42,923 nt of DNA from Nocardia sp. (GCF_025465275.1 NZ_JAODNK010000147.1:1-42923), one strand, 5' to 3'. Positions 7,918-16,932 are shown, numbered from the stretch's first letter. A program made the numbers and translations. Notes: generated by a model not told the origin, from the sequence alone.

Positions 7918-8658
7918 CTACAGGCGGACCAGGCCGCCGTCGGCCATGATCGTCTGCCCGGTCACCCAGCCGCTGTCCTCACCGGCCAGGAACAGCACGG
8001 TGCCGACGATGTCCTGCGCGGTACCGGGTCGTTTGATCGACTGCGAGTTGGATAGCTCCGCGATCACGGCCGGGTCGATATGGGTGTGACCACCAGGTGT
8101 CAGCGACGCGGTCGGTCCGACGGCATTGACTGTGATGCCTTGCTTACCAACATCATTCGCCAAACCTCGAGTAAATCCGATCACCCCCATCTTGCTGGCT
8201 ATGTAGTGCGACAGCCCTGTGGCCGGCAGCGCGACCGAGTTCGAGGTGATGTTGACGATCCGGCCCCAGCCACCCTCCGCCATGAGCGGTAGCACCGCCT
8301 TGACCATGAGGAACTGGGAATCCAGATTGATCCGATGGACGCGCCGCCACAACTCGTAGTCGACTTCGTCGAATGGCACGTTGGGGTAGATCCCGGCATT
8401 GTTCACCAGAATGTCGCCGCGCCCGAATTCCTCGCGCAGCACCGCAGATACCCGGGGGGTGATATCCGGGTCGGAGACATCGCCGGACACTGCGATACCC
8501 CGAACTCCCAGCGACTCTACTTCTTTCACGGTGTCGATGGCCTCGTTCAGGTCGACGGCGACGATGTCGATGCCGCGACCCGCGAGACCGACGCTGATGG
8601 CCCGGCCGAAACCCTGCGCCGCACCGGTTACTACAGCGACTCTCCGATTGGTAGGCAT
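7918..8658 (-). CDS. Short-chain dehydrogenase/reductase (SDR)
   Basis: A complete classical SDR of 246 residues: TGAAQGFG (11-18), NNAG (86-89), and the catalytic Ser139, Tyr152 and Lys156 (SHYIASK). Asp36 at the end of strand two (IVAVDLN) favours NAD(H). It reduces or oxidises a hydroxy/keto group in the cytosol. The ATG at 8658 has GAGG at a suitable distance. A longer reading from 8742 would run into the upstream gene and lacks family similarity. It lies 16 bases downstream of the aldehyde dehydrogenase stop and is clearly co-transcribed with it. The pair could carry an alcohol through to an acid if the SDR acts on a primary or benzylic alcohol, which is inference. Confidence 0.93.
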   Translation of the reverse strand: MPTNRRVAVVTGAAQGFGRAISVGLAGRGIDIVAVDLNEAIDTVKEVESLGVRGIAVSGDVSDPDITPRVSAVLREEFGRGDILVNNAGIYPNVPFDEVDYELWRRVHRINLDSQFLMVKAVLPLMAEGGWGRIVNITSNSVALPATGLSHYIASKMGVIGFTRGLANDVGKQGITVNAVGPTASLTPGGHTHIDPAVIAELSNSQSIKRPGTAQDIVGTVLFLAGEDSGWVTGQTIMADGGLVRL

Positions 8659-8674
8659 ATGCGTTGTCCTCACT

Positions 8675-10171
8675 CTAGAAGGGGTAGGAGGGAATCTCGG
8701 TACGGCTGGTGAGCCACTGCCATTCGGTGAACTGGTCCGCATTGGTGAGTGTGCTGTGGTTGAACCCGTTGCCCGAGTCGCCGACTCCGCCGATCGGGCC
8801 GTACACCTCGTGCAGGACGGTCTGGTCGTTGATGTGGACCACGCCGGCGTGCAGCCGATCGGCCACCAGCTGGGCGCGCGTCACATCAGCCGAGACCACG
8901 GCCGCGACAAGTCCGTAATTGGTGCGGTTGGCCAGCGCGATCGCCTCCTCGTCATCGCGGAAGGTGGTAATCGGCGCGATCGGGCCGAATATCTCCTCGT
9001 CGAATGCGGCCATGCCCGGAGTAACCCCGGCCAGGACGGTCGGCTCGAAGAACAGCCCGGCGCGGGATCCGCCGGCCAGGACTCGGGCACCGGCGGCCGC
9101 CGAATCGGTGACGATCTTCTCCGCATGCGCGGCCTGGCGCTCGTTGACGATCGGCCCCAGATCGACGTCGTCTGTAAGCGGGTTTCCGACGGTGAGCGCC
9201 TTGGTCTTTCGCACCAGGATGTCGAGGTAGGCATCGGCGACCCGCTCGTGAACCAGGTGGCGGCCCGCAGTGAGGCAGATCTGGCCCTGGTGGAAATACG
9301 ATCCGAAGGCGCCGGCACTGGCAGCGGCCTCGAGATCGGCGTCGTCGAGCACGATGTAGGGGTTGTTGCCGCCCAGCTCCAGGGAGACCCGCTTGAGCGC
9401 GCCGCCCGCGACCGACCCGACATTACGGCCGCCGCGGGTCGAACCGGTAAAGCTGATCATGTCGACGGCCGGTTCCTTGACCAGAGCCTGCCCGGTCTCG
9501 ATGGCGCCGGGCAGCACATGCAGCAATCCCCGGGGGAGACCGGCATCTTCGAGCAGTTCGGCGAACAGGAAGCCGCCCACCGAAGGCGTCTGCACATCGG
9601 GCTTGAGCAGCACCGCATTGCCCATCACCAGCGCGGGGGCGACAGCGCGCGTGCCGAGCAGCAAGGGGGAATTCCACGGCGTGATGACGCCGACCACGCC
9701 GAGCGGAATGCGCCGGGCGATACTGTGCCGCCCCACTTCGGCACTCGCTACGACGGACCCCGTCGGCGCACTGCCGAGATTGGCGGCTTCGAGCGCTTCG
9801 CGCGAGGTCATGCGCACTTCCCACTCGGCCTTGGCCCGCGGGGACCCGGTCTCCCGGATCATCCGCTCGGCGATCTGTGCACTGTGCTCGAGCAGCAGCT
9901 GGGAAAACCGGCGCAGCACATCGCCGCGGACCGGGCCCGGCACCTGCGCCCATTCCGCCTGTGCCGCATGCGCATCGGAGGCAGCGGCGGCGACGTCGCT
10001 CTCCGAAGCAATGCCCGTATAGCCCAGCACCTCGCCGGTGGCCTTCTCGGTGATCGGCGCCGTGCCCAGGCCGGGCTCCTTCCAGCCACCGCTGTAGATC
10101 TTGCCGTTCCATCCGCCGTCCTCGGCGAACGCGCTCCACGCGGTATGGGGAGTTGTTGTTGCACTGAGCAT
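8675..10171 (-). CDS. NAD-dependent aldehyde dehydrogenase, benzaldehyde dehydrogenase-like
   Basis: A 498-residue aldehyde dehydrogenase. It shows the Asn167 oxyanion residue (TPWNSPL), Lys190 (LLKPD), the general base Glu265 (LELGGNNP) and the nucleophile Cys299 (GQICLTAGR). The sequence around Cys299, HQGQICLTAGRHLVHE, is typical of the benzaldehyde/vanillin dehydrogenase branch. It oxidises an aldehyde to the acid with NAD(P). The product acid would be a natural substrate for the divergent AMP-forming ligase that starts at 10338. The 166-base divergent region carries the palindrome at 10271-10286. The SDR follows directly. Confidence 0.92.
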   Translation of the reverse strand: MLSATTTPHTAWSAFAEDGGWNGKIYSGGWKEPGLGTAPITEKATGEVLGYTGIASESDVAAAASDAHAAQAEWAQVPGPVRGDVLRRFSQLLLEHSAQIAERMIRETGSPRAKAEWEVRMTSREALEAANLGSAPTGSVVASAEVGRHSIARRIPLGVVGVITPWNSPLLLGTRAVAPALVMGNAVLLKPDVQTPSVGGFLFAELLEDAGLPRGLLHVLPGAIETGQALVKEPAVDMISFTGSTRGGRNVGSVAGGALKRVSLELGGNNPYIVLDDADLEAAASAGAFGSYFHQGQICLTAGRHLVHERVADAYLDILVRKTKALTVGNPLTDDVDLGPIVNERQAAHAEKIVTDSAAAGARVLAGGSRAGLFFEPTVLAGVTPGMAAFDEEIFGPIAPITTFRDDEEAIALANRTNYGLVAAVVSADVTRAQLVADRLHAGVVHINDQTVLHEVYGPIGGVGDSGNGFNHSTLTNADQFTEWQWLTSRTEIPSYPF

Positions 10172-10270
10172 TTCGATGATCTCCTTTGAACTGTGCCGGC
10201 ACCGCTCGGCCTCATCGACGTCGGTGGGCGACGGGCGCTTACCAACGATGAACCGGGACAGCCAGATTTG

Positions 10271-10286
10271 TCAACACATGCGTCGA
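10271..10286. promoter_or_regulatory. Operator-like site, copy of the racemase operator
   Basis: TCAACACATGCGTCGA matches the site at 6983-6998 at 13 of 16 positions, including the TCAACAC and GTCGA arms. It is 100 bases upstream of the aldehyde dehydrogenase start and 52 bases before the divergent ligase start, so it could control either or both. The intervening TetR gene at 7086-7817 is the likely binder. Confidence 0.55.
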
Positions 10287-10337
10287 TAACCTGACATTGC
10301 CGTTGACTCCGGGCGCGGGTCGTCGTAAATTCGAGGC

Positions 10338-12035
10338 ATGAACGCGACGGCTGGTTCCCACACCGATATCGAGCTCACCCTGGAAGAACTCGTCCCGTAC
10401 CCGGCCGACATGGCTGCCCGGTACCGGGCAGCCGGCTACTGGACCGGCAGATCACTGCCATCGGAGTTGAGCTCGGCTGCGGCACAGTACGCCGACCGCA
10501 TCGCCTTGGTCACCCCCGAGCACAGCTGGTCCTATCGCGAATTGTTCGGTACCGCAGAACGATTCGCCGGTGGCCTACTGACCAGGACCAGCCTCTGGCC
10601 GGGCGATGCGGTGATGTTCCAGATGGGCAATGTCGCCGAGACCGTCGTCGCCTACCTCGGCTGCCTCCTGGCAGGCATGCGCCCCGTCTGCACACTCCCC
10701 CAGCACGGGGTGCGCGAGATCGAGATCCTTGCAGGCCATATCGGAGCCCGCGGCTTGATCCTGCAGGCCGATTTCGGACGCGGCCAACTCCTGGACAATG
10801 CGCGCACACTGATCGACCGGGGTGTTATCGACGACGTAATCATCGCCCGCGGAACGGCTTTCGACGATGCCGTCGGCTTCGACGAACTACTGCGGCCGAC
10901 CCGGCTCGATGACCCCGGCCTGCTGCCCTATCACGTCCTGGGCCCCGAACGGATCGCCGTCTTCCAACTCTCCGGCGGCACAACCGGTTTGCCCAAGGTC
11001 GCGCCCCGGCTGCACGAGGAATACACCTACAACGCCAAGGCGTGGGCCGAAACCCTGGGCTGGGGGCCCGGCACAGTCGCACTGTACCCACTGCCGATCA
11101 TGCATAACGCCGGCATTCAGGTGGCCCTGCAACCAGCGCTGCTCAGTGGCGCCACCCTGGTCCTTTCGCCCTCCGCCGACATCGACATGCTCCTCGATCT
11201 CATCGAGGCCACCCGGCCCGACAGCATGCCGCTCGTCCCGCCGGCGCTGGCCATCCGGCTGCTCGAACACCCCCGGACTCGTACGGTGGATCTGTCGTCC
11301 CTCCGTGACTTCATCGTCGGCGGGCAGAAGCTTCCGGTCGAGATCACCGAACGACTGCGTGACGAACTCGGAATCGCGGTCCGTCAGAAGTTCGGCATGG
11401 CCGAGGGCATGTTCCTCGTCACCCCGGCCGGCGCGAGCGAATCGGTTCGCCATCACAGCGTCGGCCGGCCCATCTCGCCCGCTGATGAAATCCGCATCCT
11501 CGAGCCCGATACCGGTATCGAGGTTCAATTGGGCGAAATCGGCGAACTCTGCGTGCGGGGCCCCTATACGATCCGCGGCTACTACCGTGCCGCGCAACAT
11601 AATGCGAAGGCATTCACCTCCGATGGGTTCTACCGCACGGGCGACCTGGCCCAGCGATCGGTGATCGACGGCCAGGTGTGCTATTCCGTCATGGGCCGCA
11701 CCAAGGACGTCATCAACCGCGGTGTCGAGAAGATCCACGCCGAAGAAGTCGAAGAATTGATCGTCCGCCACCCGGATGTGCGCACCGCCGCCCTCGTCGC
11801 GATGCCCGACCCCATTCTGGGCGAGCGCGGCTGCGCCTACCTCGTACAGGAATCCGGCACCGCGCTGCTTTCCGTCGCTACCTTGGGCGAGTTCCTCCTC
11901 GCGCAGGGCCTGGCAAAATACAAGCTGCCCGAACGCATCGAGATCGCCGACATACTCCCGCTATCCAACGTCGGCAAGGTTTCCAAGAAGGACCTCCGCG
12001 CGGATATCGAGCAAAAGCTCGCGGACGAGCAGTAA
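10338..12035 (+). CDS. AMP-forming acyl/aryl-CoA ligase (2,3-dihydroxybenzoate-AMP ligase-like)
   Basis: A 565-residue adenylate-forming enzyme. The phosphate loop LSGGTTGLPK is at 211-220. The GMAEG motif (A5), the FYRTGDLAQRS motif (A7) and the hinge MGRTKDVINRGVEKI (A8) follow in order. The catalytic Lys547 lies in NVGKVSKKDL. Short SGGTTG spacing, EYTYNAK after the loop and the GMAEGMFLVT block resemble the aryl-acid ligase branch (DhbE/EntE type). Activation of a benzoate-like acid is therefore plausible. No carrier-protein domain is attached and no siderophore gene is nearby, so a CoA ester for catabolism is the better guess. It is divergent from the aldehyde dehydrogenase and heads a forward run of three genes. 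Confidence 0.9.
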   Translation: MNATAGSHTDIELTLEELVPYPADMAARYRAAGYWTGRSLPSELSSAAAQYADRIALVTPEHSWSYRELFGTAERFAGGLLTRTSLWPGDAVMFQMGNVAETVVAYLGCLLAGMRPVCTLPQHGVREIEILAGHIGARGLILQADFGRGQLLDNARTLIDRGVIDDVIIARGTAFDDAVGFDELLRPTRLDDPGLLPYHVLGPERIAVFQLSGGTTGLPKVAPRLHEEYTYNAKAWAETLGWGPGTVALYPLPIMHNAGIQVALQPALLSGATLVLSPSADIDMLLDLIEATRPDSMPLVPPALAIRLLEHPRTRTVDLSSLRDFIVGGQKLPVEITERLRDELGIAVRQKFGMAEGMFLVTPAGASESVRHHSVGRPISPADEIRILEPDTGIEVQLGEIGELCVRGPYTIRGYYRAAQHNAKAFTSDGFYRTGDLAQRSVIDGQVCYSVMGRTKDVINRGVEKIHAEEVEELIVRHPDVRTAALVAMPDPILGERGCAYLVQESGTALLSVATLGEFLLAQGLAKYKLPERIEIADILPLSNVGKVSKKDLRADIEQKLADEQ

Positions 12036-12192
12036 TCCGCTGCGGCCCTACGGCCCCTGCCTCACATTTGCCTATACGACAACAGCTTTCGCGCGCACGC
12101 GCGCACTCTGAAAGATACGCATATTTCTTCCTAGGACGCACAGTGCGCCCCTGAATAGGAATCCGCCGAACACGGAAGGCGCTGAACCAGAT

Positions 12193-12936
12193 ATGCAAAG
12201 ACTTCAAGGAAAAGTAGCCCTTATCAGTGGCGCAGCCCGCGGGATGGGCGCCCAACATGCTCGAGCCATCGTCGCCGAAGGCGGTCGAGTCGTGATCGGT
12301 GACGTACTGGATGCAGAAGGGAAGGAGCTCGCCCGCGAACTCGGCGCAGAGAACGCGATATCCACCCGCTTGGATGTTTCGGACTTCTCGTCCTGGCAGG
12401 AGGCTGTCCAACTCGCCGAGCAGACCTTCGGCCGCCTGAACGTGCTCGTGAACAATGCCGGCATCATGAACTCCGGGCCCCTGGACGAGTACGGTCTCGA
12501 TCAGTGGGACAAGATCATCGCAGTCAATCTGACCGGCCAATTCCTCGGTGCAAAGGCGGCAATACCCAGTCTCCGTGCCGCGGCGCCCGCCTCGATCATC
12601 AATATTTCCTCGACCGCCGGATTCAGAGGGTACGCGGAACTTCACGGCTACACCGCCTCGAAGTTCGGGGTTCGTGGTCTTACGAAGTCCTTGGCCGTGG
12701 AACTCGCGAACCAGAACGTCAGGGTCAACTCGGTGCACCCTGGCGCCGTGGCTACGGCGATGACGGATGGCCTCGACGTTGCCGGACTGAACCCGCTCGG
12801 CCGGCGCGGGCAGCCTGCGGAGTTGTCCAGCCTGATCGTCTATCTGGCCAGCGACGAGTCCAGTTTTGCCATCGGCGGCGAGTTCATAGTGGACGGGGGC
12901 GAATTGGCGGGCAGCGGTCCTATCACGGGCAAATAG
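12193..12936 (+). CDS. SDR, 3-alpha/20-beta-hydroxysteroid dehydrogenase-like
   Basis: A 247-residue classical SDR: SGAARGMG (12-19), Asp37 ending strand two (VVIGDV, NAD preference), NNAG (87-90), Ser140 and Tyr153-x3-Lys157 (GYTASK). The GKVALISGAARGMGAQHARA start and the HPGAVATAMTD loop are typical of the FabG3/20-beta-HSD branch. That branch takes steroids and other bulky cyclic ketones, so a cyclic substrate is plausible but not proven. The 157-base gap upstream contains an AT-richer block (GAAAGATACGCATATTTC, about 12110-12127) that may be its own promoter region. The gene is followed 38 bases later by an esterase. Confidence 0.9.
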   Translation: MQRLQGKVALISGAARGMGAQHARAIVAEGGRVVIGDVLDAEGKELARELGAENAISTRLDVSDFSSWQEAVQLAEQTFGRLNVLVNNAGIMNSGPLDEYGLDQWDKIIAVNLTGQFLGAKAAIPSLRAAAPASIINISSTAGFRGYAELHGYTASKFGVRGLTKSLAVELANQNVRVNSVHPGAVATAMTDGLDVAGLNPLGRRGQPAELSSLIVYLASDESSFAIGGEFIVDGGELAGSGPITGK

Positions 12937-12974
12937 ATACGAATCCTTCAAAGCACACCAACCAAAGGATGATC

Positions 12975-13943
12975 ATGGCTGGAAACCCGCACCACATTTC
13001 GCTCGAACCCGCCGCGCAGGCATTCGTCGACGCGACATCCGAGCCGCCCTTTCTATATCAGCTCGAACCGGACGAGGGCCGCAAGGCGGTCGACGGAGTA
13101 CAGGACAGCCCGATCTTCAAGCCGGAGATCGATGAGGAGTGGATCACCGTCGACGGCGGCCCGACCGGGTCGGTGCGGGTGCGCATCGTCAAACCTGTTG
13201 GCAACACCGGTGTTCTGCCAGTGATCGTGTACACCCACGGCGCGGGTTGGGTTTTCGGCGACGCGCACACCCACGACCGTCTGGTGCGTGACCTCGCGGT
13301 CGGCACCGGCGCCGCCGTGGTGTTCCCCGAATACGATCGGTCGCCGGAGGTGCGGTACCCGGTCGCCAATGAGCAGTCCTATCGAGTTGCCCAGTGGGTC
13401 AGCACAAACGGCGCCGAGAAGGGCCTCGACGCATCGCGCATCGCGATTGCGGGCGATTCGGTCGGCGGCAATATGGCCATTGCGCTGACCCTCATGGCGA
13501 AGGAGCGCGGCGATGTCACTTTCCGCCAGCAGGTGCTGTTCTACCCGGTGACCGACGCGAACTTCGATACCGGTTCCTACCACGAGTTCGCCGAGGGCTA
13601 CTTCCTCGCCCGCGAGGGCATGCAGTGGTTCTGGGATCAGTACACCACCAGCGAATCCGACCGCGCCCAGATCACCGCGTCGCCGCTGCGTGCCACCACG
13701 GAACAGCTGGCCGGACTGCCGCCCGCACTCGTCATCACCGGCGAGGCCGACATACTACGCGATGAGGGCGAGGCGTACGCAGCGAAACTACGGACCGCCG
13801 GAGTGCCGGTGACCGCGGCACGGTACGGCGGCATTGTGCACGACTTCGTCATGCTCAACACCCTGCACGATACGCAGGCCGCCAAAGCCGCCGTGGCCCA
13901 GGCTATCTCGGTCCTATCCACCGCTCTGCACGCACAAGGATAG
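12975..13943 (+). CDS. Alpha/beta hydrolase, hormone-sensitive-lipase (type IV esterase) family
   Basis: A 322-residue esterase. The HSL oxyanion motif appears as HGAGW at 88-92 rather than the usual HGGG. The nucleophile Ser162 sits in GDSVGGN (160-166), the acid is Asp259 (GEADILRDE) and the base His289 (IVHDF). No signal peptide is present. ATG 12975 is preceded by AAAGG with 6 bases spacing; an ATG six bases earlier would abut the ribosome site. The preceding SDR is 38 bases away. The family hydrolyses short or bulky acyl esters; hydrolysis of a lactone or ester intermediate would fit this cluster but is inference. Confidence 0.9.
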   Translation: MAGNPHHISLEPAAQAFVDATSEPPFLYQLEPDEGRKAVDGVQDSPIFKPEIDEEWITVDGGPTGSVRVRIVKPVGNTGVLPVIVYTHGAGWVFGDAHTHDRLVRDLAVGTGAAVVFPEYDRSPEVRYPVANEQSYRVAQWVSTNGAEKGLDASRIAIAGDSVGGNMAIALTLMAKERGDVTFRQQVLFYPVTDANFDTGSYHEFAEGYFLAREGMQWFWDQYTTSESDRAQITASPLRATTEQLAGLPPALVITGEADILRDEGEAYAAKLRTAGVPVTAARYGGIVHDFVMLNTLHDTQAAKAAVAQAISVLSTALHAQG

Positions 13944-14066
13944 AAGCCCTGGAAGATCGCCGAGCACCTTGCCGGAGTGGGACCGGCCGACCACAAAGGG
14001 CAGGGTGGTAGCGAAAGACAACAGTGCGGCCGGTTGACGCTGCCGTTGCCGCAACACAACATTTCC

Positions 14067-15137
14067 TCACGAGAGGAGTCCGTGCACCTGTGCCACTGGA
14101 AGATCTCGCAAAGAGATCAGTCCTGGCCTGGCTGCACACACTGCTCCGATGGCGTTGACCGCCTTGGCTGCGGTCGCGACCACGCCCGCCTGGTTGTGGT
14201 CGACGCCATCGAGGCCTACGTGAACGTTGATCTCGACGCCGGGATGCCCAGTCACGACGACGCGATGCACACCTGGTCGCCCCTCGGGCGGCGACGGCCA
14301 CTCGGGCGCGACCGCCTCGGTAAGCCGGTTGACGTGCTCCATGACAATCGCGGACCGTCCCTCGACGATGCCCTCGACTCCGAAACGCACGGCGGCGACC
14401 TGACCGGGTTCGACCCGCATCATCGTGCAGTCGATCGGCTCGACCGCCACCCATGTCTCGTAGCGTTCGCGCATCTCCTCGACGATGACACCGAGCTCAT
14501 CGGCGAGAAGTCGGATCGGTCCGCCCCAAATTGAAGTAAGTACGCCGGGTTGAAACAGCGTTGGGATGTTGTCCGGCTTCGTGCCGAAACCGAAGCTCGC
14601 GCCGGTAAACGCCGCGTCGTCATAACTGCCGTAGTCGAAGACCTCCTGGACAAGGATGTGGTCTGCCCGCTCGGTGAGGCTCAGTGCCGCAAGCGGCAAG
14701 AGGTCCCCGGAGAATCCGGGGTCGATGCCGTTGACGTACATGGTGGATCCTCCGGAGGCACATGCGGCCGCTATCGGGTCGAGCAGCCACCGATCGGCGT
14801 GTGGCGGGTACACCAACCACACCAGAGACGTTGCGACCACGTTCGTGCCGGCGGCGAGAAAGGCGGTGATCTCCGCAAGTGCCTGTTCCGGACGTGTCTC
14901 GGCCTGCGAGGTATAGACGACGCAGTCGGCGCCAAGCGATACGAGCGCACCCAGATCGTCGGTCGCGTGAATGCCCGTCGGTTCGGCGGCCCCGCAGAGT
15001 TCGGCTGCGTCACGGCCGATTTTGTCCGGGCCGTGGGCGTGTAATCCGACGAGCTCGAAATCGGGGTGACGGATGATCGACCTCAAGGCATGGATTCCCA
15101 CGTGGCCGGTCGAGAACTGGACTACTCGGTAACTCAT
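14067..15137 (-). CDS. NAD(P)H-dependent dehydrogenase, dihydrodipicolinate reductase-like
   Basis: A 356-residue Rossmann protein opening MSYRVVQFSTGHVGIHALRSI, the mark of an actinobacterial family annotated as dihydrodipicolinate reductase- or amine dehydrogenase-like. The STGHVG loop is at 9-14. A catalytic/substrate domain from about 130 contains GIDPGFSGDLLPLAAL. It is not the lysine-pathway DapB, which is shorter. Family members are common in steroid and lipid clusters of mycobacteria and Nocardia, with unknown substrate. ATG 15137 has GGAAG five bases before it. The frame stays open 324 bases further upstream, but that stretch holds a promoter-like site and does not resemble the family. 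It converges on the esterase gene. Confidence 0.85.
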   Translation of the reverse strand: MSYRVVQFSTGHVGIHALRSIIRHPDFELVGLHAHGPDKIGRDAAELCGAAEPTGIHATDDLGALVSLGADCVVYTSQAETRPEQALAEITAFLAAGTNVVATSLVWLVYPPHADRWLLDPIAAACASGGSTMYVNGIDPGFSGDLLPLAALSLTERADHILVQEVFDYGSYDDAAFTGASFGFGTKPDNIPTLFQPGVLTSIWGGPIRLLADELGVIVEEMRERYETWVAVEPIDCTMMRVEPGQVAAVRFGVEGIVEGRSAIVMEHVNRLTEAVAPEWPSPPEGRPGVHRVVVTGHPGVEINVHVGLDGVDHNQAGVVATAAKAVNAIGAVCAARPGLISLRDLPVAQVHGLLS

Positions 15138-15198
15138 GTCATCTTCCATTCCTCGTTGAACCACTCGACGCGGGTAACCAGACCCGGACGGAACGACG

Positions 15199-15333
15199 TC
15201 AGACGCCCACCCAGTGCTGATCAGATCCTTGAGCATGGCTTGGTCCTGCGGCGACCAGTAACCAGCCGAACAACCCGCACAAAGCCAGGGTTGCTGTGTT
15301 ACGTCTTCTCCACGATCGGTCCTCTTTGAACAA
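15199..15333 (-). CDS. Candidate 44-residue secreted peptide (low confidence)
   Basis: From TTG 15333 the minus strand encodes 44 residues with a well-shaped signal peptide. A basic n-region (WRRRN) is followed by a 15-residue hydrophobic core (LALCGLFGWLLVAAG) and a cleavage-like PSHAQG, leaving about 9 mature residues. It starts 14 bases after the predicted transcription start of the promoter at 15354-15382. No good ribosome-binding site precedes TTG. An AAAGAGGA with GTG at 15313 lies inside, but that frame stops after four codons. A second open frame here also looks protein-like (PWLCAGCSAGYW). Only one can be real, and both may be chance. Confidence 0.25.
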   Translation of the reverse strand: MFKEDRSWRRRNTATLALCGLFGWLLVAAGPSHAQGSDQHWVGV

Positions 15334-15353
15334 ATGCGGATATCAGTACGTCC

Positions 15354-15382
15354 TATATAATATATATAATGAGTAGACGCAA
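15354..15382 (-). promoter_or_regulatory. Promoter with TATATAATATA motif (copy A)
   Basis: Plus-strand TATATAATATATATA occupies 15354-15368. On the minus strand TTGCGT (15382-15377) is spaced 17 bases from TATATA (15359-15354), a plausible sigma-70 promoter toward the DapB-like gene. The AT-only 17-base run is striking in this GC-rich DNA. It shares 15 identical bases with the site at 26361-26375. Confidence 0.5.
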
Positions 15383-15390
15383 TGGGGCGG

Positions 15391-16932
15391 TCAGCGTGGG
15401 CCGTCGCCTCCTTGGCCGATGTGGGCTTGCAGTTGTTGTTTGAGCACCTTTCCCATCGCATTGCGCGGCAAGGCGGTCACTGTTTCCAACTGCTCGGGCG
15501 TCTTGTATCGAGCCAGTCCTTCGATGCGGCAATGTGCGGCAATATCCTTCAGTGTCAGCTCGACGCCGGGCCGGGTAACGAGCACAGCGCACACACGTTC
15601 GCCAGTCCGTGCGTCCGGGACCCCCACTACTGCCGCATCCACGACGTCGCGGTGCCGTCGCAGCGCATTCTCTACCTCGAGTGCGGAGATGTTCTCCGCA
15701 TTGCGAATGATGATTTCCTTCAACCGGCCGGCGACACTGACAAATCCGGCGTCGAGGGTGCCGAGATCACCGGTCCGGAACCACCCGTCCGCGTCGAACG
15801 CCGCGGCATCGAGAGTGGAATCGAGGTAGCCGGCGAAACACTGCGGGCCCTGCAATCTCAGCTCACCATCGACGACCCGAACCCGCACCCCCGATGCCGG
15901 TCGCCCCACCGTGCCGACCTTCGCCCCCGGATCATCGCCCGCCAACGCTGTGGCGCAGGGGAATTCGGTCAGGCCCCAGGAGTTCGAAAGGTGCCGCACC
16001 CCGAATGTCCCAGCCAACTCGTCGATCATGTCGGGCGGAATCGCCGCGCCACCGTTGACGAAGGCCCGCAACGCAGGAAACAGGGGATCGCTCGCCTTGC
16101 GATGCTGGGCGTCCAGATATGCGCGGAAGAACGGTGTGGCCGAGCCGAGCACTGTCGGTCGATGAACCGCCATGCGCTCCACCGTTGCCGCCGGGTCGAA
16201 ACTGTCGAACAGCACCAGCCGACCGCCGCGCCGCAATATCGCCGCCGTCACCGACGCCCCGCCGATATGCGGATAGGCCCAGGCGATCGGATAGACGTCG
16301 CCGTCGCCCAGCCCGAGTGCGTCTGTCAGGGCCGAGGACGAGGCGATCACCGACAGATCGGTATGTTGCGCCCCCTTGGGGGCGGCTGTCGTTCCGGACG
16401 AGAAATAGAGCCAGCGGACTTCGGTTGGGTCGGTAGGTGGCGGGGGCAGGGTGGCTGGATCACCCATCGGAAGCCGCAACTCCGCGCGACCCGACCCTAG
16501 TGCCTCCAGATCCAGCCCCACCACTTCGGCATCGAGCCCGCGCACCATATCCCCATGGGCGAAACCACGCCAGACCCGCGGAACGATCAGCAATTCCGGC
16601 GATACCTGTCTGGTAATCAGCCCGATCTCGCTTTCGCGAAGGATCGCGACAAGCGGGTTCTGCACCACGCCGACCCGGGCGAGCGCTGCCAGCAGTACCG
16701 GTGCTTCCAGCACGGTCGGAAGCTGCCAGGACACGACTTGCCCGGTGCGCAGCCGCAGTCCGGCAGCGACCCGTTCCGCCGCGTCTCGAAATTGCTCGGT
16801 GGTCAACGACCTTCCGTAGTCGTCGCTGAACAAGACCCGATCAGGATGCTCGTGTGCCGCTGTTGCGATCAGATCCCACAACGTCACGCTCGGTTCAGTC
16901 GGCTGCGTGGAAGGCGTCGGCAGAACGTACAC
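15391..16932 (-). CDS. AMP-forming acyl-CoA synthetase
   Basis: A 513-residue adenylate-forming ligase. The phosphate loop SSGTTAAPKG is at 178-187. The A5 region is SWGLTEFPC, A7 is WFRTGDLG, the A8 hinge is AGRLKEIIIRNAENIS and the catalytic lysine is Lys495 (RNAMGKVLK). Overall it resembles the cyclohexanecarboxylate/medium-chain acyl-CoA ligase branch. It would make a CoA thioester for the enoyl-CoA hydratase encoded divergently. The start is GTG 16932, placed immediately behind a TATAAA -10-like element, suggesting a leaderless transcript. The overlapping palindromes at 16941-16967 lie just upstream. Downstream spacing to the DapB-like gene is 253 bases and contains a separate promoter. 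Confidence 0.9.
   Translation of the reverse strand: MYVLPTPSTQPTEPSVTLWDLIATAAHEHPDRVLFSDDYGRSLTTEQFRDAAERVAAGLRLRTGQVVSWQLPTVLEAPVLLAALARVGVVQNPLVAILRESEIGLITRQVSPELLIVPRVWRGFAHGDMVRGLDAEVVGLDLEALGSGRAELRLPMGDPATLPPPPTDPTEVRWLYFSSGTTAAPKGAQHTDLSVIASSSALTDALGLGDGDVYPIAWAYPHIGGASVTAAILRRGGRLVLFDSFDPAATVERMAVHRPTVLGSATPFFRAYLDAQHRKASDPLFPALRAFVNGGAAIPPDMIDELAGTFGVRHLSNSWGLTEFPCATALAGDDPGAKVGTVGRPASGVRVRVVDGELRLQGPQCFAGYLDSTLDAAAFDADGWFRTGDLGTLDAGFVSVAGRLKEIIIRNAENISALEVENALRRHRDVVDAAVVGVPDARTGERVCAVLVTRPGVELTLKDIAAHCRIEGLARYKTPEQLETVTALPRNAMGKVLKQQLQAHIGQGGDGPR

Noticed and set aside
8399..10189. 596-codon open frame on the plus strand
   Set aside because: It lies antisense to the well-supported SDR and aldehyde dehydrogenase genes, has no family similarity and is typical of GC-rich shadow frames.
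15138..15461. 324-base in-frame extension of the DapB-like gene
   Set aside because: Family similarity begins at MSYRVV with a ribosome-binding site at 15137, and the extension crosses a promoter-like element and the end of the ligase gene.
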